DNA from: QGON01 sp963691905 | GTDB taxonomy: Bacteria > Pseudomonadota > Gammaproteobacteria > Chromatiales > Chromatiaceae | Assembly: GCA_963691905.1 (NCBI GenBank) | Contig: OY829894.1 | Coordinates: 1,178,001-1,242,000, forward strand | Direction: 5' to 3' | Length of the DNA: 64,000 nucleotides | In this document: positions 17,489-26,084 of the stretch, one piece after another | Numbering within the stretch: position 1 is the first letter of the stretch | Layout: every line of letters begins with the position of its first letter | The notes under the pieces: model-generated | Told to the model about the DNA's origin: nothing | What the model saw: only the letters and a program-made list of their open reading frames with translations | Databases searched by the model: none | Program-made: the position numbers and the translations under genes

Positions 17489-18606
17489 GGAGTGACTTCT
17501 CCGCTAAGTAATTTATTCAGCGCATCGCATACCTGATCCACATCCTCATCGGACATCGCGGGAAACAGGGGCAGGGTCAGCGTCTGTTCACCGATCCGCT
17601 CTGCAACCGGAAAATCTCCAGAACCATAACCGTAGTGTCGATAGAGGGAGAACAGATGCATCGCAGGATAGTGGACACCGGTTCCGACACCCATCGCCTG
17701 CAGTTGTTCCTGAAAGGCCTTCCGGGAGGTACCCAGGGAGAGATAGTCGATACAGACGGCGAACATATGCCAGCTGTGTCCCGGCACATCTTTGGGAATC
17801 ACCATCGCCGAATGTTTGGGGAGTCGCTCGATATAATGCAGCGCCAATTCACGGCGACGGTGGTTGAAGCCCTCCAGCTTGGGTAGCTGAACCAGACCCA
17901 TGGCAGCCCCCACATCCGGCATATTCATCTTGCCGCCCCACTCCGGCACATCCATCCCACCCTCGTCATCCCGTTCGATTCCGTGGAAGCGAATGCGCTC
18001 GATGCGGCGGATAAACTGGGGGTCGCTACTGGCCAGCGCACCCCCTTCAATGGTGGTGATATTCTTGTTCGGGTGAAAACTGAAACAGACCGGATTACCG
18101 GAGGAGCCGACCTTATGGCCGCCGATACCTGTGCCGATCGCCTGGGCGGCATCCTCGATCACCAGCAGATTGTTCCGCTCCGCCAGATCGTAGATGGCAT
18201 GCATCTCCACCGCCAGTCCTGCAAAATGGACCGGCATGATGGCGCGGGTGCGAGGTGTTAAAGCAGCTTCAACGCCCTTCACCGTAAGATTGCGACTCAC
18301 CGGATCCACATCCACGAAGGCCGGGGTGGCACCCACCCGAACGATGACATTGGCACTGGCGGTAAAACTCATGGCGGGGAGGATCACCTCATCCCCGGAT
18401 CCGACACCGGAAGCGATGAGTGCGGCTTCCAGGGCGCTGGTCCCTGAGTTAAAGGCACGGACCAAAACGCCGCCACCAATATAGGCCTCCAGCGCCGCTT
18501 CAAAAGCCTTCACCTTGGGACCGGTGGTAATCCAGCCGGACGCCAGCACTTCCTTTATGGCCTGCTGCTCATCTTCACCAATGGTAGGGCGGGTAAACGG
18601 CAACAT
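17485..18606 (-). CDS. arnB: ArnB, UDP-Ara4-ketose aminotransferase
   Basis: A 373-residue DegT/DnrJ/EryC1-family PLP enzyme. VIEDAAQAIGT holds the PLP-contacting Asp, and FSFHPNKNITTIEGGAL holds the Schiff-base Lys. It transfers an amino group from glutamate to UDP-Ara4-ketose, giving UDP-Ara4N. It begins two bases after the arnE/F-like gene and overlaps arnC, so the operon is continuous here. The length matches E. coli ArnB. Confidence 0.93.
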   Translation of the reverse strand: MLPFTRPTIGEDEQQAIKEVLASGWITTGPKVKAFEAALEAYIGGGVLVRAFNSGTSALEAALIASGVGSGDEVILPAMSFTASANVIVRVGATPAFVDVDPVSRNLTVKGVEAALTPRTRAIMPVHFAGLAVEMHAIYDLAERNNLLVIEDAAQAIGTGIGGHKVGSSGNPVCFSFHPNKNITTIEGGALASSDPQFIRRIERIRFHGIERDDEGGMDVPEWGGKMNMPDVGAAMGLVQLPKLEGFNHRRRELALHYIERLPKHSAMVIPKDVPGHSWHMFAVCIDYLSLGTSRKAFQEQLQAMGVGTGVHYPAMHLFSLYRHYGYGSGDFPVAERIGEQTLTLPLFPAMSDEDVDQVCDALNKLLSGEVTP

Positions 18607-18608
18607 AG

Positions 18609-18980
18609 TCAGCTCCTGGCCAGGATAAACACACCGAGGATAATGACCCCGATACCAGAGAGGCGCGCAATGCTCAGTACTTCACCAAACAGCGCCCAGG
18701 CGGCAAATGCATTCACCACATAACCGATGGAAAGCATTGGATAGGCAATTGAGACATCGACCCGTGAGAGCGCCAGAATCCATACGATGACGCTGATGCC
18801 GTAGCAGAAGAGCCCGACCCAGAGCCAGGGTTCTCCCATCAGCCGCAGGGCCACAGCGCCGGAGTCAGCCATTTTCAGTTCGATGGCCCCCATGCTGTTC
18901 ACACTCGCCTTGAGTGCCAGTTGGGCGACGGCGTTGAGCAGCACGCCGGTCAAAATCAGGGAAAAACTTACCAGGTTCAT
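18609..18980 (-). CDS. ArnE/ArnF-like flippase subunit
   Basis: A 123-residue small EamA/SMR-like membrane protein with four predicted helices (about 3-22, 44-62, 70-90, 98-120). In enterobacteria ArnE and ArnF form a heterodimer that flips undecaprenyl-phosphate-Ara4N outward; only one such gene is present here, between arnT and arnB. A homodimer or a partner elsewhere are both possible. Its ATG overlaps the arnT stop (ATGA). Confidence 0.85.
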   Translation of the reverse strand: MNLVSFSLILTGVLLNAVAQLALKASVNSMGAIELKMADSGAVALRLMGEPWLWVGLFCYGISVIVWILALSRVDVSIAYPMLSIGYVVNAFAAWALFGEVLSIARLSGIGVIILGVFILARS

Positions 18981-20620
18981 CGGCGTATCACCGCTAGTTT
19001 GCGTGGATCTCTGTAGATAATCTGCATCGGCATCTCATCAAAGTTGAATCTCGAAAAACTCTCTGCATCGAAAACCGCTATGGCCTGCTCATCCTGCAGC
19101 CAGCGCGATTTAAACTCAGCGAAACTTGGAATCCATTTCTCGGGTTCCTGACGAATGCCCATATCCAGTTCACTGCGCATAATGGCCAGTTGCACAGGTT
19201 TTCCGAGATAGAATGGCAGTGACTGAGGATAGGTCTCCACAGTATAAACCGGGGCACCGGCATCGACATAAGGACGAATCTGCTCAGCCAACGTCCGACT
19301 GGAACGGGAACTGCTCAAGGTCTGATAACCCCAGGAGAGCAGTTGTACTGAAAGCAATGCGGTCAACGCCAGCGCAGTTATGGCCTTTGGTCCGGCAGCA
19401 CCAAAATGCCTCACAAGCCAGAAACCACCAAACATCAGCCCTGTCGCGGCCAACCACCAGGGGCGATAGGTATGGAGCAATTCAGCCGGCAGCGCACTGG
19501 TTGCAACCAGATCGATCTGCCAGGCAGCAACCAGAAACACCAGACCCACAACCGGCATCAGCCAGATCTCCGGACCAAGACGGGGATTTTCCGCCAGCGT
19601 TTTTCCGATCATCAGGGAGAGCGCGGGAAACATCGGCAGCAGATAGGCGGGGAGTTGGGAACTGCCCATGGAAAAAAAGACAAAAATAAATACCGCGAAG
19701 ACCCAGAGAAAGCGGATGGGATCGAAAATAGCGGCTTTGGCGGGCAACCAGGCAAAATCCGGTTTAAACAAATTTTTCGTCACCGCGCTGATCCAGGGCA
19801 CTGCGCCCAGCAGCAGAATGGCGAGGAAATACCACCAGGGCTTGTCCCGCATATGAACCGTGGAGGTATAACGGTCGAAGTGTTCGTGGATAAAGAAGAA
19901 CTCCAGGAATTCCGGATTCGCCAAACTGACGGCGATAAACCAGGGAGCGGTCACCAGCAGAAAGAGCAATAGCCCCTTGCCCAGATGAAGATGCTTCCAC
20001 AACGCCCAGTCCCGCATCCACAGCGAGTAGAGTACAATTGCCGCACCGGGCAAAACCAGGCCGATCAACCCCTTCGTCAGGGTAGCGATGCCCAGGGCAG
20101 CCCAACCCAGCAGCATCCAGTTACGCACCTGGGTCAGATTATCCCGGTTCGACTGGGCGATCAGCAGCGCCCCAACACCAATGCCGAGAAACACGCTGAC
20201 GGTCATGTCCAGCGTGATGATATGCCCCATTGCCACATAGAGCAGCCCACTTATCGACACTAGAAAAGCGTAGAATCCCGCCGCCTCTCCCCAGAGCCTG
20301 CCCGCCACAAACATCACCCAGAGCGCGCCCAGAAACGAGATCAGCGCCACCCAGAGTCGGGCTGTCGCGTTGCTCTCACCAAACAGGGAGAAACTGACCG
20401 CCGTCATCCAGTACTGGAAAACGGGCTTTTCAAAATATTTAAGATCGTTGAGCCGGGGCGTGGTCCAGTCGCCGGTCGCCACCATCTCCCGGGGGATTTC
20501 CGCGTAACGCCCCTCGTCAGGCTCCATCAGGTCGCGGTATCCGAGCAAGGAGAACCAGATCACCGCAGCAATCGCCACGATCATCCACTTGGTGCTGGAG
20601 GTAATAGAGAGATCAGACAT
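18977..20620 (-). CDS. arnT: ArnT, aminoarabinose transferase for lipid A
   Basis: A 547-residue GT-C glycosyltransferase of the PMT family. EPDEGRYAEIPREM in the first periplasmic loop contains the catalytic acidic pair, and about twelve helices follow before a periplasmic C-terminal domain (about 440-547). It transfers Ara4N from undecaprenyl phosphate to lipid A phosphates, reducing binding of cationic peptides. It is first in the operon on this strand, whereas in E. coli the order is arnBCADTEF. No obvious ribosome site precedes the ATG. Confidence 0.92.
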   Translation of the reverse strand: MSDLSITSSTKWMIVAIAAVIWFSLLGYRDLMEPDEGRYAEIPREMVATGDWTTPRLNDLKYFEKPVFQYWMTAVSFSLFGESNATARLWVALISFLGALWVMFVAGRLWGEAAGFYAFLVSISGLLYVAMGHIITLDMTVSVFLGIGVGALLIAQSNRDNLTQVRNWMLLGWAALGIATLTKGLIGLVLPGAAIVLYSLWMRDWALWKHLHLGKGLLLFLLVTAPWFIAVSLANPEFLEFFFIHEHFDRYTSTVHMRDKPWWYFLAILLLGAVPWISAVTKNLFKPDFAWLPAKAAIFDPIRFLWVFAVFIFVFFSMGSSQLPAYLLPMFPALSLMIGKTLAENPRLGPEIWLMPVVGLVFLVAAWQIDLVATSALPAELLHTYRPWWLAATGLMFGGFWLVRHFGAAGPKAITALALTALLSVQLLSWGYQTLSSSRSSRTLAEQIRPYVDAGAPVYTVETYPQSLPFYLGKPVQLAIMRSELDMGIRQEPEKWIPSFAEFKSRWLQDEQAIAVFDAESFSRFNFDEMPMQIIYRDPRKLAVIRR

Positions 20621-20736
20621 CTATCGGACAGGGAAACCTGGAGGTGAAAAAACCGGGCATGATAGCGGTGATTGCGTAATAAAACCAGAAATTCAGTAGA
20701 TTATGAGCTGACAAACGACAAATGCGGATTGAAACA

Positions 20737-22035
20737 TCAATCCAGGTAGCGGCAGATCAACCCCAGATTCACCTCATCCACCGGCAGTTTTACCCGCACT
20801 TGATAACCACCACCCAGGGCCTCTGAGATCGGGTTTCCCTGGCGATCCTGCATCTCTTCAAGGACAAAAGTTGTGTTGCCTGCCTGGGTCATCAGCTCCA
20901 GGCGATCACCCACCCGCAGCTTGTTTTTAATATCCAGATCGACCAGTCCGCTTCCTTCATCGATACCGGTCACTTCAGCGACAAAGATCTGCCTGTCTCC
21001 TGTGGAAGCACCGATACGATAGTTCTGTAACTCGCTGGATTCATGACGCTGGTAGAAACCGTCGGTATAACCCCGATTGGCAAGCCCTTCGAGATCGGCC
21101 ATCAATTCAGGCTGAAAGGCACGGCCCGCCACCGCATCGTCGATGGCCTGGCGATAGACCTGGGTGGTACGGGCGGTATAGTAGTGGGATTTGGTGCGTC
21201 CCTCGATCTTCAGGCAGTCGATGCCGATCTCCACCAGCCGCTGCACGTGTTCCACCGCACGCAGATCCCGGGAGTTCATGATGTAGGTGCCGTGCTCATC
21301 CTCAAAGATCGGCATCAGCTCACCTGGGCGGCCCTTCTCCTCCAGATAGTGAATCGCATCAGCTCCGGGTTGGTGCGTCATCTCAGCTACATCGAGGGGT
21401 TCATTTGGCCCCGCGACCGGCTGGCTAACCTTATACTCCCAGCGACAGGCGTTGGTGCAGCTTCCCTGGTTTGCATCCCGGTGGTTGAAATAGCCCGAGA
21501 GCAGGCATCGCCCGGAATAGGCGATGCAGAGCGCCCCATGCACGAAGACCTCCAATTCCATATCGGGACAGGCCTGGCGAATGGCCTCGACCTCATCCAA
21601 AGAGAGCTCACGGGAAAGAATTACCCGTGTCAGCCCCTGCTGCTGCCAGAAGCGCACTGCGGCGGCATTGGTGGTGTTGGCCTGTACCGAGAGATGCACC
21701 GGCATTTCGGGCCAGCGCTCCCGCACCATCATAATCAGGCCGGGATCGGACATGATCAGTGCGTCCGGTCCCATCTCCACCACCGGCGCCATATCGTCGA
21801 TAAAGGTCTTCAACTTGGCCCCGTGGGGCATGATGTTGGTGGCCAGGTAGAAGTGCTTGCCCTGTCGATGCGCCTCATCGATGCCGATTGCCAGGTTTTC
21901 CGGAAGAAAGTCATTATTGCGCACCCGCAGACTGTAGCGGGGCAAGCCAGCATAGACGGCATCCGCACCATAGGCGAAGGCGTAGCGGGCGTTCCTCAGG
22001 GTGCCGGCAGGTGAGAGCAGTTCGGGCTTTTTCAT
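20737..22035 (-). CDS. trhP: TrhP (YegQ), U32-family tRNA uridine hydroxylation protein
   Basis: A 432-residue U32 'peptidase' family protein. EVFVHGALCIAYSGRCLLS is the U32 signature; the following cysteines in NQGSCTNACRWEY are expected to help bind an iron-sulfur cluster. E. coli TrhP/YegQ takes part in prephenate-dependent formation of 5-hydroxyuridine at tRNA position 34. ATG 22035 (MKKPELLSPAG) fits the family start; the frame remains open for 12 further codons upstream. If the left-edge gene is cmoA, that would be a second wobble-uridine gene, but the two are 20 kb apart. Confidence 0.88.
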   Translation of the reverse strand: MKKPELLSPAGTLRNARYAFAYGADAVYAGLPRYSLRVRNNDFLPENLAIGIDEAHRQGKHFYLATNIMPHGAKLKTFIDDMAPVVEMGPDALIMSDPGLIMMVRERWPEMPVHLSVQANTTNAAAVRFWQQQGLTRVILSRELSLDEVEAIRQACPDMELEVFVHGALCIAYSGRCLLSGYFNHRDANQGSCTNACRWEYKVSQPVAGPNEPLDVAEMTHQPGADAIHYLEEKGRPGELMPIFEDEHGTYIMNSRDLRAVEHVQRLVEIGIDCLKIEGRTKSHYYTARTTQVYRQAIDDAVAGRAFQPELMADLEGLANRGYTDGFYQRHESSELQNYRIGASTGDRQIFVAEVTGIDEGSGLVDLDIKNKLRVGDRLELMTQAGNTTFVLEEMQDRQGNPISEALGGGYQVRVKLPVDEVNLGLICRYLD

Positions 22036-22073
22036 GGTCGATTTCTGGAGCGAGGTTGAGGGAGCGGGCAAAG

Positions 22074-23228
22074 CTACCGCAATTCAACCTCTATTGTGTG
22101 ATTTGCACTGCCGAGGATCGGCCAGGTCCGCCGCACTACCACATCCACCCTTTCACCAGGCAGGCTATCCATCAGTGCAATACGCACATCTGCGTAGCTT
22201 GTGATTTCATGTTCGCCAACCCGGAGAATTCTGTCGCCCTTCCGCACGCCCACCTTCTCGGCGCCACTATGAGGACTGAAACCACTCACCTTAACAGGTG
22301 ATTCTTCAACATCCAGAAAGACACCCAGCTTACCGGTGGGATGCAGTCGGTTGGGTTTAGTCATCATCACAAAATCGCCCATCGCGGGGTCGAGTTCGCT
22401 GGCTGTGGAGGCGTTGATTACAATCGCGGTGGTCACCGGCACCCGGCGCTTGAGCCGATTGGGAATCCCGGAGCCATAGACGATGTGGCCGCCACCGGCG
22501 AGAATCACCATGTGTCCCTGCGGGTTTTCACGAAACCAGGCCGCTGCCCGCTCCGCCATACCTTCATCCCAGAGCAGCTGCACATCCATGAAGTGATCGA
22601 AATTTCGCTTCTCCGGATGAGGATGCATCTGAAAGACAGCTTCGAGCCGCTGCCGGTAAGCTGTATCACTGCGATCTATCTCTTTCGGAATACGCAGCTT
22701 CAGCGTTTTTTCAATGCTATCTATACCCCCGGCGGATGCCTGGCTCGTAATCTCCTTTTCAAGATTCAGGGCGATCAGGGGAATCCCCTTTTCCCTGGCG
22801 TAGCGAAAGATCGGCCGGTAGAGCCGGTAGTCATAGCGCCAGCGATCGAAATATTCCGACTCCCGGAGCAGTCCGTTTTCGTCGATCTCACCGCTGATAT
22901 AACGATCCAGCACCGACTGAAACGGTTGCTGAAAGAATTCCAGACCGATCACCATATCCGGATGCTTTTTGTGCATTCCCTGGATGATCGCCAACTGGTT
23001 CAGGTGGTGTTCGTAGCGATCATGGGTCTCGCCGACAAAGACCGCCTGCCGATCTTCAATCTGCTCCATCAACCGTTCAACATTCATCAGTTCAGAGAGC
23101 GCCACTACTGTAGCCTGTTGCTGCGATCCATGAGCTGACTTCTCATCTGCCATAATAACCGTGGTGCCAAACAAGCCAACCACGCCAAAAACCAGCAATA
23201 AAACGCTATTGATGAGTGACTTCGCCAA
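22074..23228 (-). CDS. ChaN-like haem-binding-fold protein fused to a PDZ domain
   Basis: A 384-residue exported protein. An N-terminal hydrophobic signal (about 5-26) is followed by a ChaN/DUF399 domain (about 45-280) with FVGETHDRYEHHLNQL and VIGLEFFQQPFQ, and a C-terminal PDZ-like domain (about 295-384: GFSPHSGAEKVGVRKGDRIL). ChaN-domain proteins are iron- or haem-linked in other bacteria, but their catalytic role is unsettled. The PDZ part suggests binding of a peptide or a membrane partner. The downstream trhP start follows 38 bases after its stop. Confidence 0.82.
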   Translation of the reverse strand: MAKSLINSVLLLVFGVVGLFGTTVIMADEKSAHGSQQQATVVALSELMNVERLMEQIEDRQAVFVGETHDRYEHHLNQLAIIQGMHKKHPDMVIGLEFFQQPFQSVLDRYISGEIDENGLLRESEYFDRWRYDYRLYRPIFRYAREKGIPLIALNLEKEITSQASAGGIDSIEKTLKLRIPKEIDRSDTAYRQRLEAVFQMHPHPEKRNFDHFMDVQLLWDEGMAERAAAWFRENPQGHMVILAGGGHIVYGSGIPNRLKRRVPVTTAIVINASTASELDPAMGDFVMMTKPNRLHPTGKLGVFLDVEESPVKVSGFSPHSGAEKVGVRKGDRILRVGEHEITSYADVRIALMDSLPGERVDVVVRRTWPILGSANHTIEVELR

Positions 23229-23288
23229 TTTATTCCCCTTGTATTAAACCGCTTCCGATCAGGTTGTGATGCCGTAGAATGGAAATCC

Positions 23289-25481
23289 ATGAACAATACG
23301 ACCAACAATCGCCTATTACGTTTCATCCTGCCGATGATCTTGCTACTGGCCTCCCGCACCCTCTTGGCACAGTCGGTAGTCGATCACCGGATCAAGGTAA
23401 GCATCGATCCCGAGGCCGGAAGTCTCAGCGTCAAGGATACCGTCACCCTGCCCGGCAGCGGCAACACCAGGTTCACCCTTCATGCCGGACTCAAGGCACG
23501 CATTCTAACCCCCGGCGTGCAACTCTCCCAAACGAGTCGCACAAACCGGGAGATTCCGCTGCAAGGCTATCGCGTCAGCCTGCCCCAAGGCGTGAAACAA
23601 TTCACCCTGGAGTATACAGGGAAGATCGAGCACGGCTTCACCACCACCCATGAAAGTACCGGCCGCAGCCGACAGAGACTCGCAGGCACCATCTCGTCCG
23701 AGGGAGTATTTCTCGATGCCGGAGTTGCCTGGTACCCCCGGTTCGGCGACACCCTGAAAACCTTTTCTCTCAGTGTCGATCTGCCCGACGGCTGGCTGGT
23801 GGTCAGTCAGGGCAGTGGTCCCATAAAAGCGCAAGGCAGCAGTGCAACCATCTGGTCCGCCATTCTGCCCCAGGACGACATCTACCTCATCGCAGCGCCT
23901 TTCCACTTCTACTCGAAACAACAGGGAAGCACCGAAGCACAGGTTTTTCTGCGACAGAAGGATCTGAAGCTGGCAGACCGTTACCTGCAGGCCACCAGCC
24001 GCTATCTGACACTCTATGAAAAACTGATCGGCCCCTACCCCTACGCCAAGTTCGCGCTGGTGGAGAACTTCTGGGAGACCGGCTACGGCATGCCTTCATT
24101 CACCCTTCTGGGCTCACGGGTGATCCGCCTGCCTTTCATCATATACACCTCCTATCCTCACGAAATTTTGCACAACTGGTGGGGCAACGGTGTCTACGTC
24201 GACTATGCGCAGGGTAACTGGAGCGAAGGGCTGACCAGCTATCTGGCGGATCACCTTCTGAAAGAGCAGCGGGGCCAGGGGATGGCGTACCGGCGTTCCG
24301 CTCTGCAGCGCTATGGGGATTTCGTCCGCGACAGCAACGATTTTCCCCTCACCGACTTCCGCAGCCGCCACACCAGCGCGAGTCAGGCAGTAGGTTATGA
24401 CAAGGCATTGATGATGTTTCACATGCTGCGCCGCAAACTCGGTGACGAACAATTCATCCAGGGACTGCGCCGCTTCTACCACGACAATCAGTTTAAGCAG
24501 GCCGGTTATGCCGAGCTGCGCAGCGCATTCGAGCAGGTCAGCAGCAGGGATCTGAGAGCCTTTTTCCAGCAATGGACGGAACGCAACGGGGCACCCAGGC
24601 TGGAACTCAGTGAACTCAAAGTGGCGGCACAAGCCGATGGTTACCGGCTATCCGGCAAGCTACGTCAGACTCAGGCGGCAGCCCCGTTTGAACTCGACAT
24701 CCCCATTATCATCTATCTGGCAGATGCACCCCCGCTGCGAACCTCTCTGCCGATGCGAGAACATTCGCTGGACCTCGATTTCACCCTGCCGGTAAACCCC
24801 CTGCGTCTCGAAATCGATCCCTGGTTCGATCTTTTTCGTGAACTGCACCCGGACGAGGTTCCTCCAGTCTTCAGCAAACTCTTCGGCGCGGAGCAGTTGC
24901 TCATCGTACTCCCGGCAGATGCTCAGGAACCGCTGCTCGAAGGTTACCGGCGACTCGCTAACCAGTGGGCATCCGGGAACAACAATATAGAGATCAGACT
25001 CGACAGAGAACTGAGCCAGCTCCCGGAAGATCAGCAAATCTGGCTGATGGGCAGGGAGAATAAATTTCTAGATATATTCAATAATACATTGAATAACAAA
25101 GATTATTCTACGTTAGATGAGGCTATTTCTATAAAACAAAAAACCTTTTCCCGGTCCGGTCACAGCTTTGCCTTTGCCGGAAGATCCGACTCAGGAAACA
25201 CCATCGCCTGGCTGACCAGCGACGACCCGGCAAGTCTGCCGGGCCTGGCGCGCAAACTGCCCCACTATGGGAAGTACAGCTACCTGGTGTTCGAAGGAGA
25301 GCGACCCGATAACCGCACCAAAGGCCAGTGGGATGTGAGCCGATCTCCGCTGCAACGACAGATCCACAGCGGATCCGTTGATCGTATCGCCCCTCCTGCA
25401 TCCTTATTGGATGCCCTGGATAACCTTCCACACCCGAGCGCCGAGGGGACGGTGTCGACCTTGCAAAGGTTGAAGATGTAA
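23289..25481 (+). CDS. Secreted M1-family zinc metallopeptidase
   Basis: A 730-residue protein with a signal peptide (about 1-28). The gluzincin site reads HEILHNWWGN, and the third zinc ligand is the Glu of WSEGLTSYLAD. Counting from the second His there are 17 residues before that Glu, where typical M1 enzymes have 18. The usual GAMEN exopeptidase motif is replaced by GYGMPSF. The last 200 residues are not catalytic. It probably acts in the periplasm or at the cell surface on peptides. It is divergent from the ChaN-PDZ gene. Confidence 0.82.
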   Translation: MNNTTNNRLLRFILPMILLLASRTLLAQSVVDHRIKVSIDPEAGSLSVKDTVTLPGSGNTRFTLHAGLKARILTPGVQLSQTSRTNREIPLQGYRVSLPQGVKQFTLEYTGKIEHGFTTTHESTGRSRQRLAGTISSEGVFLDAGVAWYPRFGDTLKTFSLSVDLPDGWLVVSQGSGPIKAQGSSATIWSAILPQDDIYLIAAPFHFYSKQQGSTEAQVFLRQKDLKLADRYLQATSRYLTLYEKLIGPYPYAKFALVENFWETGYGMPSFTLLGSRVIRLPFIIYTSYPHEILHNWWGNGVYVDYAQGNWSEGLTSYLADHLLKEQRGQGMAYRRSALQRYGDFVRDSNDFPLTDFRSRHTSASQAVGYDKALMMFHMLRRKLGDEQFIQGLRRFYHDNQFKQAGYAELRSAFEQVSSRDLRAFFQQWTERNGAPRLELSELKVAAQADGYRLSGKLRQTQAAAPFELDIPIIIYLADAPPLRTSLPMREHSLDLDFTLPVNPLRLEIDPWFDLFRELHPDEVPPVFSKLFGAEQLLIVLPADAQEPLLEGYRRLANQWASGNNNIEIRLDRELSQLPEDQQIWLMGRENKFLDIFNNTLNNKDYSTLDEAISIKQKTFSRSGHSFAFAGRSDSGNTIAWLTSDDPASLPGLARKLPHYGKYSYLVFEGERPDNRTKGQWDVSRSPLQRQIHSGSVDRIAPPASLLDALDNLPHPSAEGTVSTLQRLKM

Positions 25482-25492
25482 ATACTGTAGGT

Positions 25493-25522
25493 GCCTGATC
25501 CGCTACGCTTGATCAGGCCTAC
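25493..25522. repeat. Palindromic repeat, family C copy 2
   Basis: GCCTGATC and GATCAGGC arms around CGCTACGCTT, followed by CTAC; this is the same unit as at 14448-14477 with one base changed. It fills the 51-base gap between the convergent M1 peptidase and thioredoxin genes and may act there as a transcript-end hairpin, although it has no U-run. Confidence 0.85.
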
Positions 25523-25532
25523 ACCCCAGCAG

Positions 25533-26081
25533 CTATTCGGGGTCTTCCAGCAGAGGCAGGATCTTCTGTTCAAAGGTCTGGTCATCAATGACCCCCTTAT
25601 GCGCTCCAGACAGTTTTCCGGATTTGTCGAAGAAAACAGTGTAGGGAATCAAACCGCTGGAGTTGCCCCACTTGGCAAGCAGTTTGCGGTTACTGTTAGG
25701 TTCCGCCACCAGCACCGGATAGTTGATTCCAAGAGTGCGTGCAACATTCTTCAGCTTACGCGCTTCATCCAGACCCAGGCCGATAATCTGCAAACCTTGT
25801 TTTCCATACTGTTCCTGGTAGTGAACAAACTCCTTGATTTCATTCAAACAAGGCGCACACCAACTGGCCCAGAAATTGAGCAGTACAACCTTCCCATTCC
25901 ATTCGGTTAGTGAGTGCATCTCTCCGTCCAGCCCTTTATAACTGTAATCGGGCAGGCTGGGAGCCTGCTTTTCTTTTGACTCCGCTCCACTGCCCGTCGC
26001 CGAACCTGGCCCGGCAAAACTGCTGGAAGTCGCGGCAATCAATACTGCCCCCAGCAGAGTGACCCATTTCTGTCTATTCAT
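25533..26081 (-). CDS. TlpA/ResA-like periplasmic thioredoxin
   Basis: A 182-residue exported thioredoxin-fold protein: signal peptide (about 1-24), then VVLLNFWASWCAPCLNEIKE with the CAPC redox pair, and the cis-Pro region GLIPYTVFFD. TlpA/ResA/CcmG proteins keep cysteines reduced in the periplasm, for example before haem attachment. It begins three bases after the stop of the parvulin gene and is last in a run that starts with a seven-heme cytochrome, which suggests a role in maturing that cytochrome. Confidence 0.88.
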   Translation of the reverse strand: MNRQKWVTLLGAVLIAATSSSFAGPGSATGSGAESKEKQAPSLPDYSYKGLDGEMHSLTEWNGKVVLLNFWASWCAPCLNEIKEFVHYQEQYGKQGLQIIGLGLDEARKLKNVARTLGINYPVLVAEPNSNRKLLAKWGNSSGLIPYTVFFDKSGKLSGAHKGVIDDQTFEQKILPLLEDPE

Positions 26082-26084
26082 AGA

